Shown piece after piece: positions 21,194 to 32,880 of a stretch of DNA of 64,000 bases (position 1 is its first letter; each line of letters opens with the position of its first letter). The stretch lies in the NCBI GenBank assembly GCA_907164885.2, contig OU015492.1:204012797-204076796 (forward strand). The letters are read 5' to 3'. The notes beneath the pieces were generated by a model. That model saw only the letters and a list, made by a program, of their open reading frames with translations, was not told the DNA's origin and did not search any database. Made by a program: the position numbers and the translations under genes. The stretch comes from Dolomedes plantarius. Taxonomy: Eukaryota > Arthropoda > Arachnida > Araneae > Dolomedidae.

Positions 21194-21757
21194 TCTATAT
21201 ATATAAAACAGTTCCGTAACTGACTCACTGACTGACATACAACGCACAGACCAAACCCCTGGACCTAAAGGGCTGAAATTTCGCATGGCGATTCTTCTTA
21301 TAGTGTAGGGGTGCACTAAGAAAGATTTTTCAAAAATTCTTGTTAGATTTTTTAAAATTAAATTTTTAAGCTGTTTTTGTAACTTTTTTTACGTTTGCAT
21401 TTAAAATGATAATTTGAGGGTTATAAAATTTATATCGCGAGAAAGATCATAAAAATTCCTTTAAAATGAAATCTTTTTCGAATCTTTACCTCTATTTTCT
21501 GATTTTTAGTGAATTTTTAAAAAATTAATTTTTAAAATTTAATTTATTAAATGCTGATCACGTGATTTCTTTTTCCGGTACTTTAAATAAATGTATCGTC
21601 ACGTGCATAATAACTAAATAGACAAAAAAATATTTTTTTTCTTGCTAATGCGGCAGACGATTGGACATTATTTTGTCTATAAAAATATCCCTTACGTTTT
21701 TTTTTATAAATATAAATATTTTTTTCTACATCAATTGCATATATTGATCGTCGTATT

Positions 21758-21830
<73 letters not shown>

Positions 21831-21902
21831 CATTAATTGCATACATTGACCGTTGTATTTAATTTGAATGTACTCCGTAGCGAAGTGCGGGTTTTCAGCT
21901 AG
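21194..21902 (+). mobile_element. Non-autonomous Helitron (copy B)
   Basis: It begins TCTATATATATAAAACAG at 21194 and ends with CCGTAGCGAAGTGCGGG and then TTTTCAGCTAG at 21902. A flanks the 5' end (21193) and T the 3' end (21903), which is the A|T insertion rule of Helitrons. The GCGAAG loop flanked by CCG/CGG gives the expected 3' hairpin. The interior is non-coding with a (TA)n expansion at 21759-21826. Confidence 0.85.
21759..21826. repeat. (TA)n microsatellite inside Helitron copy B
   Basis: About 34 TA units located between the TTTAT and TGGCATTAATTGCAT blocks of the Helitron 3' region. Confidence 0.95.
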
Positions 21903-22789
21903 TTTATAACTAGTCATAAAACTAGTTCCACAATCTCCCACGCTATTACTCCTAGAAATTTCTTTTTTCCCTCCTATTTTTATCAAGATTTCAATGATAA
22001 CTGCGTTTGTGAATTATTCTTAGTGACGAACGCACCAATGTTCCTCGGCCTGATGGTGATCTAAAAATTAGATCGAAACAATTATTGTTGCCGTCCTTAT
22101 TATGTGATTTTGGTTATCAAGCAATCTTCTTTTTAATGTCAGTGTTCAAAGTTTCCTGTACTTGATTATGATGTATAATTCAAGGGTATGATGACATGGT
22201 TCTAATCAACGCAGGATCATAACTTGGCTTTTACCAACGGGAGGGATAGTTATGTTAATTAAAATATGACAAGGTTATGATCATAAAAAGGACCGTGACC
22301 TGGCTGATCATCAACGACATAAACAGTTATGATAATTTATAGATAACTAGGTTATGAGCATTAAACGATTATGGCCTATTTATGTTTCCTATGGTCTTAA
22401 TTCAGATTAATCATGATGTGGCTTCGTAAGATGCGATTTGTATATCTGCCTGAAATTAAGGTCAGCCTGGAATCAATTTTCCGACCAGTGAAGTGTATTT
22501 AATTTAAAGAAATGCTTGATAAATATACAAAAGTATGGCGGAGGGGTTATTAAAGCATTCATAAACTGTTTCCAATGTATCTTGCAGCAAACATCAATTT
22601 CACCTGCAGCCTTCACTGTCGTGAATTCAAAAATTGGATATCTTTGAAGCCTTTATTGCTACAACAAGCAAGACAATATCAATATATCTGATATCATTTA
22701 CGAGCAGTTCACATTTTGACTACATGGAGATCGCTTTATTCGATATATGCAGTCTATACCGAAGAAGGAGATAAGCTTTAAAGTAAGTA
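21903..22789. other. Non-coding stretch, nothing recognised
   Basis: AT-rich. Loosely repeated GGTTATGATCAT wording around 22190-22350 is too degenerate to call a repeat. Confidence 0.4.
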
Positions 22790-23729
22790 CAGTAACCACC
22801 GCTTATAGTGATCAGTGGTTATAAGAATCAACCGTTTATAAGAATCAATATCGCGAAAGCAAAAACAAATGTATTATTTCCATGTTAAAATTTTCGCTTT
22901 AAAGAATTAATCGACCGGTTTTAAGAATCAGTTTACACTCTTCGCTTTCCTTTCATTTTTCCAAAAAAGCCACTTAAACCCTCAAAAGGCTTGATAAGAT
23001 GGGATGGAATATAGTCATAAAATTCACCCCTTTCTTTGTTAGACGTAATATAATAGTTTCCCTTTAAATGCTTTAGCACAACATTGTCCTATTAGCTTGA
23101 CACGGGGGCATCTTTACCCGTCCGGGTCCGATTTCACTTTTCTCCACTGACAAACAAAAATAGGGACTCTTTTTTCCCACCTCCCACATCCTGGTTTCGG
23201 CTTCCTGGACCCTGAAACACATAAATCCTCGGCGAAGTTTCCACTATCACTTAGGCAAACGTGACATTAGTAGATTCAGCACGTTATCATACCGTGAAAC
23301 GTAACTTAGAAGTTGAATCTTCGTCTGAGACTATTAGTATTGAAAGAGGTATAAGCATCCTCCTGAAAACTTCATTACGTGAAACTACCATAGAAAACTT
23401 TTTCTTGCTCCCTTCCTGTAGTTGAAATGTTAAAACTGTTAAGCGGGTATGTTGCAACAAATATTAGATTTTTTCTTCTCTTACTATAATCACGTGTATC
23501 AACTTATAGGTCTAAAAATTAAGTTGTATTTTTAAAATTATAAAAAATAATTTTAATAAAAGATAATTAAAGTAAATTAAAGAATATTGTATGGTAAATT
23601 CACTAATATATGTATATATAGGTGTGTTTGTGCCTGTTCAAAAACCTAAATTTCGGCTATAAGAATCAACCGCTTATAAGAATCAAAAACAGTAATAACA
23701 AACGTGGTTCTTATAAGGGGAAATCACTG
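22790..23729. mobile_element. pogo/Tigger-type non-autonomous element
   Basis: The left end CAGTAACCACCGCTTATAGT is flanked by TA (22788-22789). The right end, read in reverse, is CAGTGATTTCCCCTTATAAG, flanked by TA (23730-23731). TTATAAGAATCAA motifs are repeated near both ends (about 22833-22850 and 23659-23690). The interior is non-coding. CAGTRA termini with TA duplication fit pogo/Tigger-derived elements. Confidence 0.7.
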
Positions 23730-26260
23730 TATTTGGTGAATGGTCTGGTGATTGAAACACCGATATCGCATACGTTACTGTGTGAGAAGTTAAACTTTTT
23801 TCAAACTCACCACAATCATGGGGAAATACCCTATATTAGGGTGGGTGTCTCAAATATTGCCCCTGTGACTAATATCGTCTACTCGTGTTTCCAAAGTACG
23901 ATTCGCGCTATGTATGAGAAAATGCAATAACTTCTTAGTTCTGGGTTTATACTAACAGCGGCACTAGCAACAAAGCTCTTATCACTGACAACAGAAATTA
24001 TATGGCGCCCGAAGTTGTTTTGGCTGTTGTCTTCGTAAATTTTGTCTCCAAAGAATCCAGTGAATGACCAGGTAGGTGCATTCAAATTCGAATTTTGATT
24101 ATACCATTTGAAAGTGCATTAAACAGAGAATACATAGGTGCTATTATTTTGTTAGCAATGCCTGTTAACAGGTGCTCCTAATTTCGCCTGGTAGGCGGTA
24201 ATATTTACAGAGTTTGGTGATATTAGGAACCGCTCTGGGTTTCACTGGAAATTTCAATTCAGCTACGTAACTTAGAGTGGCACTGGTTTTGGAGCTGGTT
24301 GATCTCAGGATACCAAAGGAAATAGTCCTTAGGGATGTTATTTTAGTTTCCAGCCTAATAAGAAACTAAAAAATGGATGAAATGTCAAAAAAATGTTAGA
24401 TTGAGCGATATTTGGGACACTTACCCTACTGTATATGAGTCATGACGTAAACAAAAGTTTTTTTTTTGCGTGAAAAAAATAATCAGAAAATTTATACTTA
24501 TATTTGGATAATGCCATGCAATACTTCCATTATATCCTTAGGAGTAAGAAATTAATAAATGAATTAAGTTTTGTATCTCCCAGTGTCATATAAACAGATT
24601 TTTTTTAATAACAGCTAGAAAGCGACTTAATTTTTTTTACCATTTTTTCTTTTTGGATACTTCCATATCAAAAGTAGCTTAAACAAAGACAAATTTTGCA
24701 TGCATGCTCACAATATATATTCAGATTTATTTTTATATAATTTTTTGTTCATTCTAAAGTAAAAGTGGAAGGAAATTAGTAAGGCGTAAACTACTCTTTA
24801 ATGAAATTTTGTTTGCCTCCTGAGAATAATTAAACATTCATTGTAAAGGGATGGCGTGATATGAAGCATAAAAAATCTTTTTTTTCACGGGCAAATTAGA
24901 TTTTTTTTTCTCTGAGGCCAAGTTTTGAGCAGTTTCTTAATTTTATATTAAGAAATTGAAATTTCTTCACATCTTTTTCGGTAATTAAAATGACATATGC
25001 TTTCTTTAAGCTTAGTTAAAAAATAATTTACAAATCATTTTATTAATATTGATAATAGGGGTAGCTAGGTGATTAATTGAGGCTTTAAATGAAGTTAATT
25101 ATGCATTAGAGTCTCAATATTACTCCCATCTGTAGTAACTGCGCAAACATAAACCATTAAAGCCTGTATTTCGCCTGCATTAAAGCTTGTATTTCGATGC
25201 AGCATTACTGCGAATCATGCATTTCTCACGTGAAAAATTACGATTTCCTTCATTTGGAACTCATTTTGAATCGGATCCTGTCACATAAAATACTTCATGT
25301 AGAAAATTAAAATGTCTTTTAATAAGATTTTAAGATGAATTGCATAGCAATATTTTTAGGAATTGGTACACGATAAACTGGATTTTATATGCTTTAACGT
25401 CATTATATAAATATATGTTATGTCATTTCATTTCATTTGATGCTGATCCAATAACAGAAAATGGTATACAAGAATTGCACATTAGGCATGAAACACTTTA
25501 ACTAATTTGAGAAAAATGGATTTGTAAAATGCAGAATAACATTATTAAAAGTTACTTTAAGCAGCATTTCTTTATTTTATTACGCGAGATTTTCCAGTAA
25601 TATTTAAGGTAATACAAATTAAAATAAATATCAAGACATAAAAGCGGAGAGAAATATTTATTTCTATCCTAAGCGACTCTTTTAACATTAGTTATTAAGT
25701 TGAAGTTTAAACACGTATAAAAATTCTTTCACTGTGGACTTTGAAATGATGTTCTTGTTAACGACCTTAAAAATGCATAGGGAATTAGTTTTTTTCACTT
25801 CCATGCTTATTTATGCACTAATCCTTTAGAGTTATTACTATTTCGTGTTTTTTCTTGTTTGTGTAAGTGATTTTTGACATTAATGGGGAAAAATATCTTA
25901 AAATGTTTCACTTCCTTCTTCATATTTTTCTCGACGTAACGATACGCTGGAAAAATTTTAATACTCATGTGATATATTCGTAATGCAATAAACAGTCGTG
26001 TTTAGGAACAGCGACAAAAATATAGAAATATTTAGGGAATGGACTTTAAACTGTTTTTAATAAAGTACATCGATAATGAATTTCTTTTTATATTTCAACA
26101 AGGGTTTTTTGCAGATTGAACAAAACTGTTCAAATTACAACAAAATTTACACATTTCTTCCCCCTATACATAAAAACTAGCAAAACGAAATACTTGGGAA
26201 TGAAAATTATAAAAAAAGATAAAAAAGACTTTTTCGAGTGTTTATAATAATTTGAAAATA
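23730..26260. other. AT-rich gene-free stretch, nothing recognised
   Basis: 2.5 kb of AT-rich DNA with short frames only (at most about 70-100 residues, none with recognisable motifs). No element ends or tandem repeats are seen by eye. Confidence 0.45.
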
Positions 26261-26433
26261 CAGTGGAATCTCGATCGATAGTTTTCGGATCCATCGTTTT
26301 TCCGTATGTGTCGTTCATTTTATCCAGTCCCAACGATCATATTGCTTTGTTATGTTTCCGCATCTATCGTTTTACCGCATTTATCGTTCATTTCAATCGG
26401 TCCCTTGAAAAACGATAGATCGAGATTCCACTG
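26261..26433. mobile_element. pogo/Tigger-type MITE, 173 bp
   Basis: Termini CAGTGGAATCTCGATCGATA and, in reverse, CAGTGGAATCTCGATCTATC with TA on both sides. Internal ATCGTTTT units recur. The length and termini are typical of pogo-derived MITEs. Confidence 0.85.
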
Positions 26434-27817
26434 TACATTATTTTCACTCTATATTAATTAATTATAAGTTTAGCTACACATAGATGAAAAACAAATACCA
26501 CCTTTTACGGAATTTAGTATATGAAGTTTAGACGAAGCACCAGTTTTTGCAATATGATAGACAAAGAAGAAAATGATACCATTTACTAAAGAGATTCTAA
26601 GTTTCTGTAAGTTTAGGTGAATAAAAATGAAATATTTTGACGCCTTTACGTTGGAAGTCATGTGCCTAAGCCATCTCGGAAATCTATAGATTTTTTGTAA
26701 AGGAATATTTTATATTATCTTATTATGTTTTATGTATTATTGGTCATGTTTCTGATACATTACAGATTAGTTAGTTTTGACAGTATCCCAGTCAATGATC
26801 CTCATTTTTAAGTATATAGCACATTTTTCTGGGAAAAGTACTTACTTTAATAAGAAAAGGAAAATGCTAATATGGAGGTAACAAAGAAAGATCATGCCAA
26901 TTATACAGCTTTGAAAACGCGTTGTACGTATCAGTTAAATGGTATAACATTGTTATTACACTCTGAGAGTACATTCTGTCATACTTCTGTGATATTTATT
27001 GTGCAAAATAGTTCAAGGATTTACGGTATGTTTTTTTCTGGAAAATGCCTCAGTTCCGTGACAAAAGCCTGTAACAAGTGCATTGCTAACGTACCTGTTT
27101 GGTCGCTCATACTCGGGTCTCCTACTTTTTGTTAGACCGGCAAGGTCCTTACTGTATGCAGTTTTGAGGAGATCTTCATCATGTATACGATGTTAGTATT
27201 TTGTTAATCTAGAATTTCTTCGAAGAAATAAGCTCAAAATAGAACTTCTTTTTACTTTAAATATAGAGTTGACTGGATGTTATAATAGTTTGAATTTTAT
27301 TTCGTCCCGTTGAATGCTGGTGGCATAGTAACCAGTTTTTGCGGTGCTCAACGCATTAGTGATTAATTCATCTGCAATTATTTCATAAATTATCCGGCCT
27401 CTGGTGTTGTTTCCTGATTGCTGTCTCCCAAGTGTCCTGATTACTTCATCATACCAACTGTCTTGATAACAGCTTTTGGTGCAGCTTTCCAGGATCGACA
27501 GATGGACATTTTCGTGGTACTACAGAATCATCGAATTTCAATATATAGCGGCATTCTGCGTCATAGAATATGTGGACTGTCTTCACCGGCGATTCCTACA
27601 CCTCCTGAACTCTCCTAACTTACAGCATATGATACAGAACTGAATTCGTTTGTACAGTTTAATTAACCCTCGGCTGCATATTCAGGTATTGCTACGTAGA
27701 GACTGGTCTTCAGTGATTCACGGGCCGATACGCGAAAGCGGAGGGGGCCGAGGTGTCAAACGAGTTACGATACCGTCTGAACTCTCTCTTACAACATCTA
27801 TTCGTTCTTTCTATGTA
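26434..27817. other. Gene-free stretch with a short dispersed repeat at the right
   Basis: Nothing is recognised to about 27650. The block 27660-27740 (AATTAACCCTCGGCTGCATA and following) matches the reverse complement of 43430-43510, so it belongs to an unidentified dispersed repeat. An 87-residue frame at 26872-27135 has no familiar motif. Confidence 0.4.
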
Positions 27818-28886
27818 CCGGGTGTCCCAAAAATGACCGACGATTCGAAAATCAATTAAAGAAAAATGGAAAGTGATAGAAATGTACTGTTTTCTGCATT
27901 CTGCTTGGGTAACCAGGGAATTTATTCTCACCAATTTTCAAAATTAGTTACAAAGTTCGTCAACAGATGGCACTGCTGACTGGGAAAAACATAAAATAAT
28001 GTTTTCAAAGCAAGAAGCATATGCAAAGTGTGTAAGGTATACACAAGATTCGATTCACAAGAATCGAACTTTTGAGTGAATTAAAGAAGCTGCTTTAGAT
28101 ATGCTAATTTCGGCATACGCGCTTAGTATAAATACCACGCAGCGTCATTAATGAAAGGGGGAGGTTGTTAAGGTTGAAAAGGTGTTATCCTGCGCTAGTG
28201 CTTAGCGGGCCAGAAGTTTACATGGCAGTACTGCTGGTTTGACTTACTGTTCGTGAGTATAAAAATATATTGTTCTTGAAAGCTGTGTTTATACATTCCG
28301 TACAAGTAGTACGCATGCTTATTGCTGTAAAGCCAATTATATGTGCAACGAATTCAATAAACATTGTTTCATGTATAAACTGTGTGTGGTTCAAATTCAA
28401 ATAGAGTGCCACTTCAAATTATATACACCCAAGTCTGGGTAGAAGTGAGCATAGAAACTCTATAAGTGGCATGGATTGGCCACCCTATTCGCCAGATTTG
28501 ACGCCACTCGAATTTTTTTCTTTGGGGGGTACTTGAAAAACCAGGTGCATCGTCACAATCCACAAACTGTAGATGAACTGGAACAGTACGTCTCTGCTGC
28601 TTGTCAGAACATTCAAACTGAAATTTTAGCACGGACGTCGGCGAATTTTAACCTCAGACTGCGCCCCGTTGTTGCTGCAAACGGTGGTTATTTTGAAAAC
28701 ATTGTTTTATAGTTTTTCCCCACTCAGCAGCGCCATCTGTTGACGAACTTTGTAACTAATTTTGAAAATTGGTGAGAAAAAATTCCCTGGTTACCTAAGC
28801 AGAATGCAGCAAACTGTACATTTCTATCGTTTTCCGTTTTTCTGTAATTGATTTTTCAAATCGTCGGTTATTTTTGGGACATCCGG
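27818..28886 (+). mobile_element. Tc1/mariner-superfamily element, internally deleted, long inverted repeats
   Basis: CCGGGTGTCCCAAAAATGAC at 27818 pairs with CCGGATGTCCCAAAAATAAC read backwards from 28886. The similarity continues for about 170 bp on each side, to the CAACAGATGGC...GCCATCTGTTG segments. TA flanks both ends (27816-27817 and 28887-28888). The 1.07-kb element keeps only the C-terminal end of its transposase. Confidence 0.85.
28471..28712 (+). pseudogene. Tc1/mariner-type transposase, C-terminal remnant
   Basis: DWPPYSPDLTPLEFF gives the third catalytic-region motif (SPDLTPLEFF). A frameshift at the adjacent T-run leads into GGYLKNQVHRHNPQTVDE and the family C-terminus (ARTSANFNLRLR, ENIVL, stop at 28712), just before the right inverted repeat. 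The catalytic domain upstream is deleted. Start-proximal MFSKQEAYAKC near 27999 may be the remaining N-terminus. Confidence 0.8.
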
Positions 28887-29859
28887 TATTATTGTCCGAG
28901 AATTATTGTCTCTATAAATTCAATCTACATTTATAAAATGAATTCTAGAATTTTTATATAAAACAAATTTAATTAATTTTAGAGGGTCCAAGACACAAAA
29001 GTGAAAAAATGAGCGCTTTTTATTTCTTTAATTTAAAATACACCATACAACCTTTAGTATAAAATAAAAGAAACCGGATGATTCTGCAACGTCTACACCA
29101 AAAAATACAACTTTTTTTTGTGTACTCTCTCTGCGTAGCCTGCGGTATATCTGTATTTTAAGTCTATATGCACCGGAATAGAATTTGTCCCGATGTTTAA
29201 CAGGACAGATTCAAGAGTCCTTGCAATGTACCTAAATTAAATTATGCAAAGACTCCCTTTGTTCTGCTTTCATAAAACCGAATCCAGAATGTTTGATTTA
29301 GATTAAAATAGTTTCCCCGGGGTAAAAAGATCTCCAGAAAAAAAATAATTCTGTCCTCATAGCTGACAGCTTATTACAAATCCCTTTATGGCACTATTAT
29401 GGGGAAAAATATGAAAATGTAGCAGATGGTTTTGTGCAGATGTGTGAATACCTAAACATGCTTTATATTATGAATTGGAAAATTTTTTTGAAGCAACATT
29501 TCAAATTACTCAAGTATTTTTAAAATTTTATGCTCTTTATAAAAAGACATATTTGATGGAAAAATATATTACAAAAAGTGTACAAATTAAAAATAATATA
29601 ATTTCTTCCACGTACGGCCTCAAGACAGATAACGGTGTGATGACAAGTAATATGAAAGAGATATTCTTTGTACATTCCTGTATCTAAAGTCTTGTATAAA
29701 ATTATACAAAAATTCTGACCAAAATACTTATTTCTTTTAAGTGTCTATTGTGGTAACTTTGTTGAAAATCTGTTGTTAACGGATTCTTGCTATTTTAACG
29801 ATTTTATTGGAGTACGTTTTTGAAATTTATTCTTGAATCGTCTGTCTAATGCGGAGATA
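28887..29859. other. AT-rich gene-free stretch
   Basis: ATAAAATAAAAGAAACCG near 29058 also occurs near 780 within the TTAA insertion, so part of this may be related repeat DNA. Nothing else is recognised. Confidence 0.4.
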
Positions 29860-30045
29860 GGGCCTGTTCACATAGGAGTCCGTTGCGTAGCGTTAAGGAA
29901 AAGATGACGTTGAGACGAAAATAAACCAATCATAGGCGCTAAAAATTTCCTTGCTAATTGTTTGGAGGCCTATGATTGGTTTATTTTCGTCTCAACGTCA
30001 TCTTTTCCTTAACGCAACGCAACGGACTCCTATGTGAACAGGCCC
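29860..30045. mobile_element. 186-bp foldback MITE (copy 1)
   Basis: GGGCCTGTTCACATAGGAGT at 29860 and its reverse complement at 30045 start inverted repeats of about 75-80 bp that nearly fill the element. The ends resemble PIF/Harbinger (Tourist-like) MITEs. The flanking trinucleotides ATA and TTA do not give a clear target duplication, so the superfamily is unproven. Confidence 0.85.
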
Positions 30046-30097
30046 TTACTTGTCGGTAGCGATTGACTTTTTGTTTTTCATCGCTATTTGCTAGCTA

Positions 30098-30227
30098 CTT
30101 TATTATGGGAGCACCTTATATGTGAGCCTGAATTTCTCCCTATGAGGGGACGACTCGCTAACGACCAAGTCTTATTCCGGATTTGAACCCAAGCCCAATG
30201 CGTGACAGCTCAGAACGCTAACCTTAT
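30098..30227 (-). repeat. tRNA-derived SINE, truncated by MITE copy 2
   Basis: On the minus strand, box A-like TGGCCAATAAGG...TTAGCG abuts the MITE border. Box B GGGTTCAAATCC (complement 30179-30190) is canonical, and the body ends GGTGCTCCCATAATAAA. The same tail occurs at 40503-40561. The shared AAGACTTGGT wording links it to the SINE at 48655-48866. Confidence 0.7.
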
Positions 30228-30413
30228 TGGCCTGTTCACATAGGAGTCCGTTGCGTTGCGTTAAGGAAAAGATGCCGTTGAGACGAAAATAAACCAATCA
30301 TATGCCTTCGAACGATTAGCAATGAAATTTTTAACGCCTATAATTGGTTCATTTTCATCTCGACGTCATCTTTTCCTTAACGCAACGCAACGGACTCCTA
30401 TGTGAACAGGCCC
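30228..30413. mobile_element. 186-bp foldback MITE (copy 2)
   Basis: Same length, termini and long inverted repeats as the copy at 29860, with scattered substitutions. It sits against the head of the SINE at 30098-30227, so it inserted into or beside it. Confidence 0.85.
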
Positions 30414-30644
30414 TAATTGTTGATATCCTTGGCGGATCTTGAATCGTTGTTGATAGAAAAGTTTTTTGTAGAAAATTCTTTTAATGTAATTTTCTGTTCC
30501 GAATGTTCTCAAGGCAGAAACTGATGTAGTTAAATATATGATGGATATATTTTTCATTTATAATACCTTTATGCTGTATCTGAAATACGCGAAAAGAGTG
30601 TTTAAGTATTTTTGACCTTAAATTCTTACTTTTTTATGGATTAA

Positions 30645-31417
30645 CTAACTGAAAAACCATACTTCGCTACGGAGTACATTCAAATTAAATACTACGGTTA
30701 TTGTATGCAATTAATGCCAAAAATATCTATAAATATATTTATAATAAATACGACCATCAATGTATGTAATTAATGTAAAAAAAAACGAAAAAATATATTT
30801 AGTAAAAAATCGTAACGGATATTTTTATAGACAAAATAATGTAGAAGAAAATATTCAAATTAAATCTAATAGAACATACTAAAGAATATAGTACAGTTAA
30901 TATAGTACAGTTTGAGGAACATATCTTTAAATGTATTTTAATATTTTTTGGATAATTTCCAGTCGTCTGCCGCATTAGAAAGGAATTTTTTTTTCGTCTA
31001 TTTCGATGTTATGCACGTGACGATAAATTAATTTAAAGTACCAGAAAAAAATCACGTGATCAGCATTTAACAAATTAAATTCTAAAAATGAATATTTTAA
31101 ATTTCACCAAAAATCAGAAAATGGAGGTAAATATTCGAAAAAGATTTCATTTTAAACGAATTTTTAGAATTTTCTCGTGATATAAATTTTATAACCCTCA
31201 AATTGTTATTCTAAATGCAAACTTAAAAAATTTTACTAAATAAGCTTAAAAATTTAATTTTGAAAAATCTAAGAAGAATTTTTCAAAAATCTTTCTTAGT
31301 GCACCCCTACACTATAAGAAGAATCGCCATTCAAAATTTCAGCCCTTTAGATCCAGAGGTTTGGTCTGTGCGTTGTCAGTCAGTCAGTCAGTTGCGGAAC
31401 TGTTTTATATATATAGA
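30645..31417 (-). mobile_element. Non-autonomous Helitron, reverse copy (copy C)
   Basis: On the minus strand it starts TCTATATATATAAAACAGTT at 31417, with A outside. It ends with the CCGTAGCGAAG hairpin region and CAGTTAG at 30645, a CTAG to TTAG change, with T outside. The interior is co-linear with copy B. Confidence 0.8.
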
Positions 31418-31610
31418 TGGGTGAATCAAACCTTAGATTGAAAAAGAGGAAAAAAGTTGACAGTGACTAAAGTTAAGAGCTAAAGAATATAATTAGAACT
31501 CAAGTATTAAAATGTCATTAATCTTGTAGCTGCAGGTCATATTAGAATACATCATTTCAATAATTAAATCAAAACTTCTAACCCTAGGTCTAACCCAAAA
31601 GAGTTAAGTT

Positions 31611-31770
31611 TGTTCAAACAGAATCTGTCAGTGTTAGCGTAGCCTTACTCGTAATGAAATATATTTAACCAATTACAAACCTCCAAACGATTAGCAACGA
31701 AATTGTTAAGGTATGTGATTGGTTTAAAATATGTCAATACAAGTAATGCTAGCGCTGATTCTGTTCTCTG
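31611..31770. mobile_element. Diverged foldback MITE related to 29860 and 30228 copies
   Basis: The arms (GTTAGCGTAGCCTTACTCGT and onward; ACTTGTATTGACATATTTTA read backwards) are imperfect inverted repeats. They surround a centre, AACGATTAGCAACGAAATT, that matches the centre of the 186-bp MITEs. It is much more diverged than the other two. Confidence 0.55.
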
Positions 31771-31959
31771 AGCCTTGTATAAAAATTTAGAATGATAACC
31801 TTAGCAGAATTTCGTAACGGTTTTCCAGCTTTATTTGGCCGAAAAGTATAAACAAACGAATTTGAACAAGACGCCATAATGAAAATAACTGAAGGAACAA
31901 CAAAAGGGTTTATATGACAGAAATGAATCGGGAGTATATTGTCTACATCCCGTTAACAG

Positions 31960-32880
31960 ACCTGACACCAGTTTTAGGGTTGCTATCTCGAGGAGGTCGA
32001 TTCTCAGAATGAGAGGTAGGGGATAATCAACATACGAGAAGTATTTATCTCTCTTTTGGTATTAAGAAAATTATGAAGGTTTTAAATATTTAGGCTTTAA
32101 GAAAATAATCACATGTTTTGATTTTTATTTTCATGTAATCAACGTATTTTGAAACTTTTAACCATGCATCGTTCTACTTACTATATATGGTTCTTTTTCT
32201 TATTTACCCTGTGAATCCTCTAACTGTCCAGGCACACTATAAAGTAATAGGCATAAATATAAATAATTCCTTTATTTTCTACGTAGAGGTAGACTAACAT
32301 AGACCGACTTGGGGCTTCAAATAATAATACAACAGTACCGCAACTTGCGGTACTAAGAAACTGAACTTTAAAGTCGTAACGAACCCTTTCAGGCAGAATA
32401 TACGTTCACTAACAATACTCGTAACCATCGGGCATTGAAATAACTATCGAACTCGTGCAGCCACCTAGGCTAAATACTAATACGTGCTCTATCAGTTAAA
32501 TACCGCTATCACCTTCAATCTAACTTTTCTCGACTCTTTCGTATCTCTACTAATAGCGTAACGCACTACCGTACAAATCTCCACTCCCTTCTTGGGCTCT
32601 TGCCAACTCAGCGTGTGTCACTTAAATAGACCAGACACCTGCTCTGAACTCACTTCGACTGGCCTGCACTGCGCAGCTACCAGAAATTTGCATCTGAGCA
32701 ACACGCGAACCCTACAACTATTTCCCGAAGTAATGTGAAGGAGTTTCAGAAATCCTCAATAAAATTTAGAGTCCTGTTTACTTTTATAAATACGGGATCA
32801 TAGAAAAATTTATTATTATAGATGCAGATTTCTGGGTATTTGGGTTTTTGAAATTGTTAGTTTTTTCTGAAAGCCAGCAG
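31960..32880 (+). repeat. Dispersed repeat copy, interrupted by about 0.53-kb insert
   Basis: 31960-32215 and 32750-32880 match the reverse complement of 2281-2700 in order. Between them lies about 530 bp absent from the other copy, bounded by AATCCTC on both sides (about 32212-32218 and 32745-32751), suggesting an insertion with a 7-8 bp duplication. Read backwards, the insert has a TATTTAAG and then an AATAAAG, as an LTR might, but its ends are not clean TG...CA. Confidence 0.6.

Noticed and set aside
32219..32744. Solo LTR in the insert
   Set aside because: TATTTAAG and AATAAAG are present in reverse, but the boundaries do not give TG...CA ends adjoining the duplicated AATCCTC, so LTR identity is not claimed.
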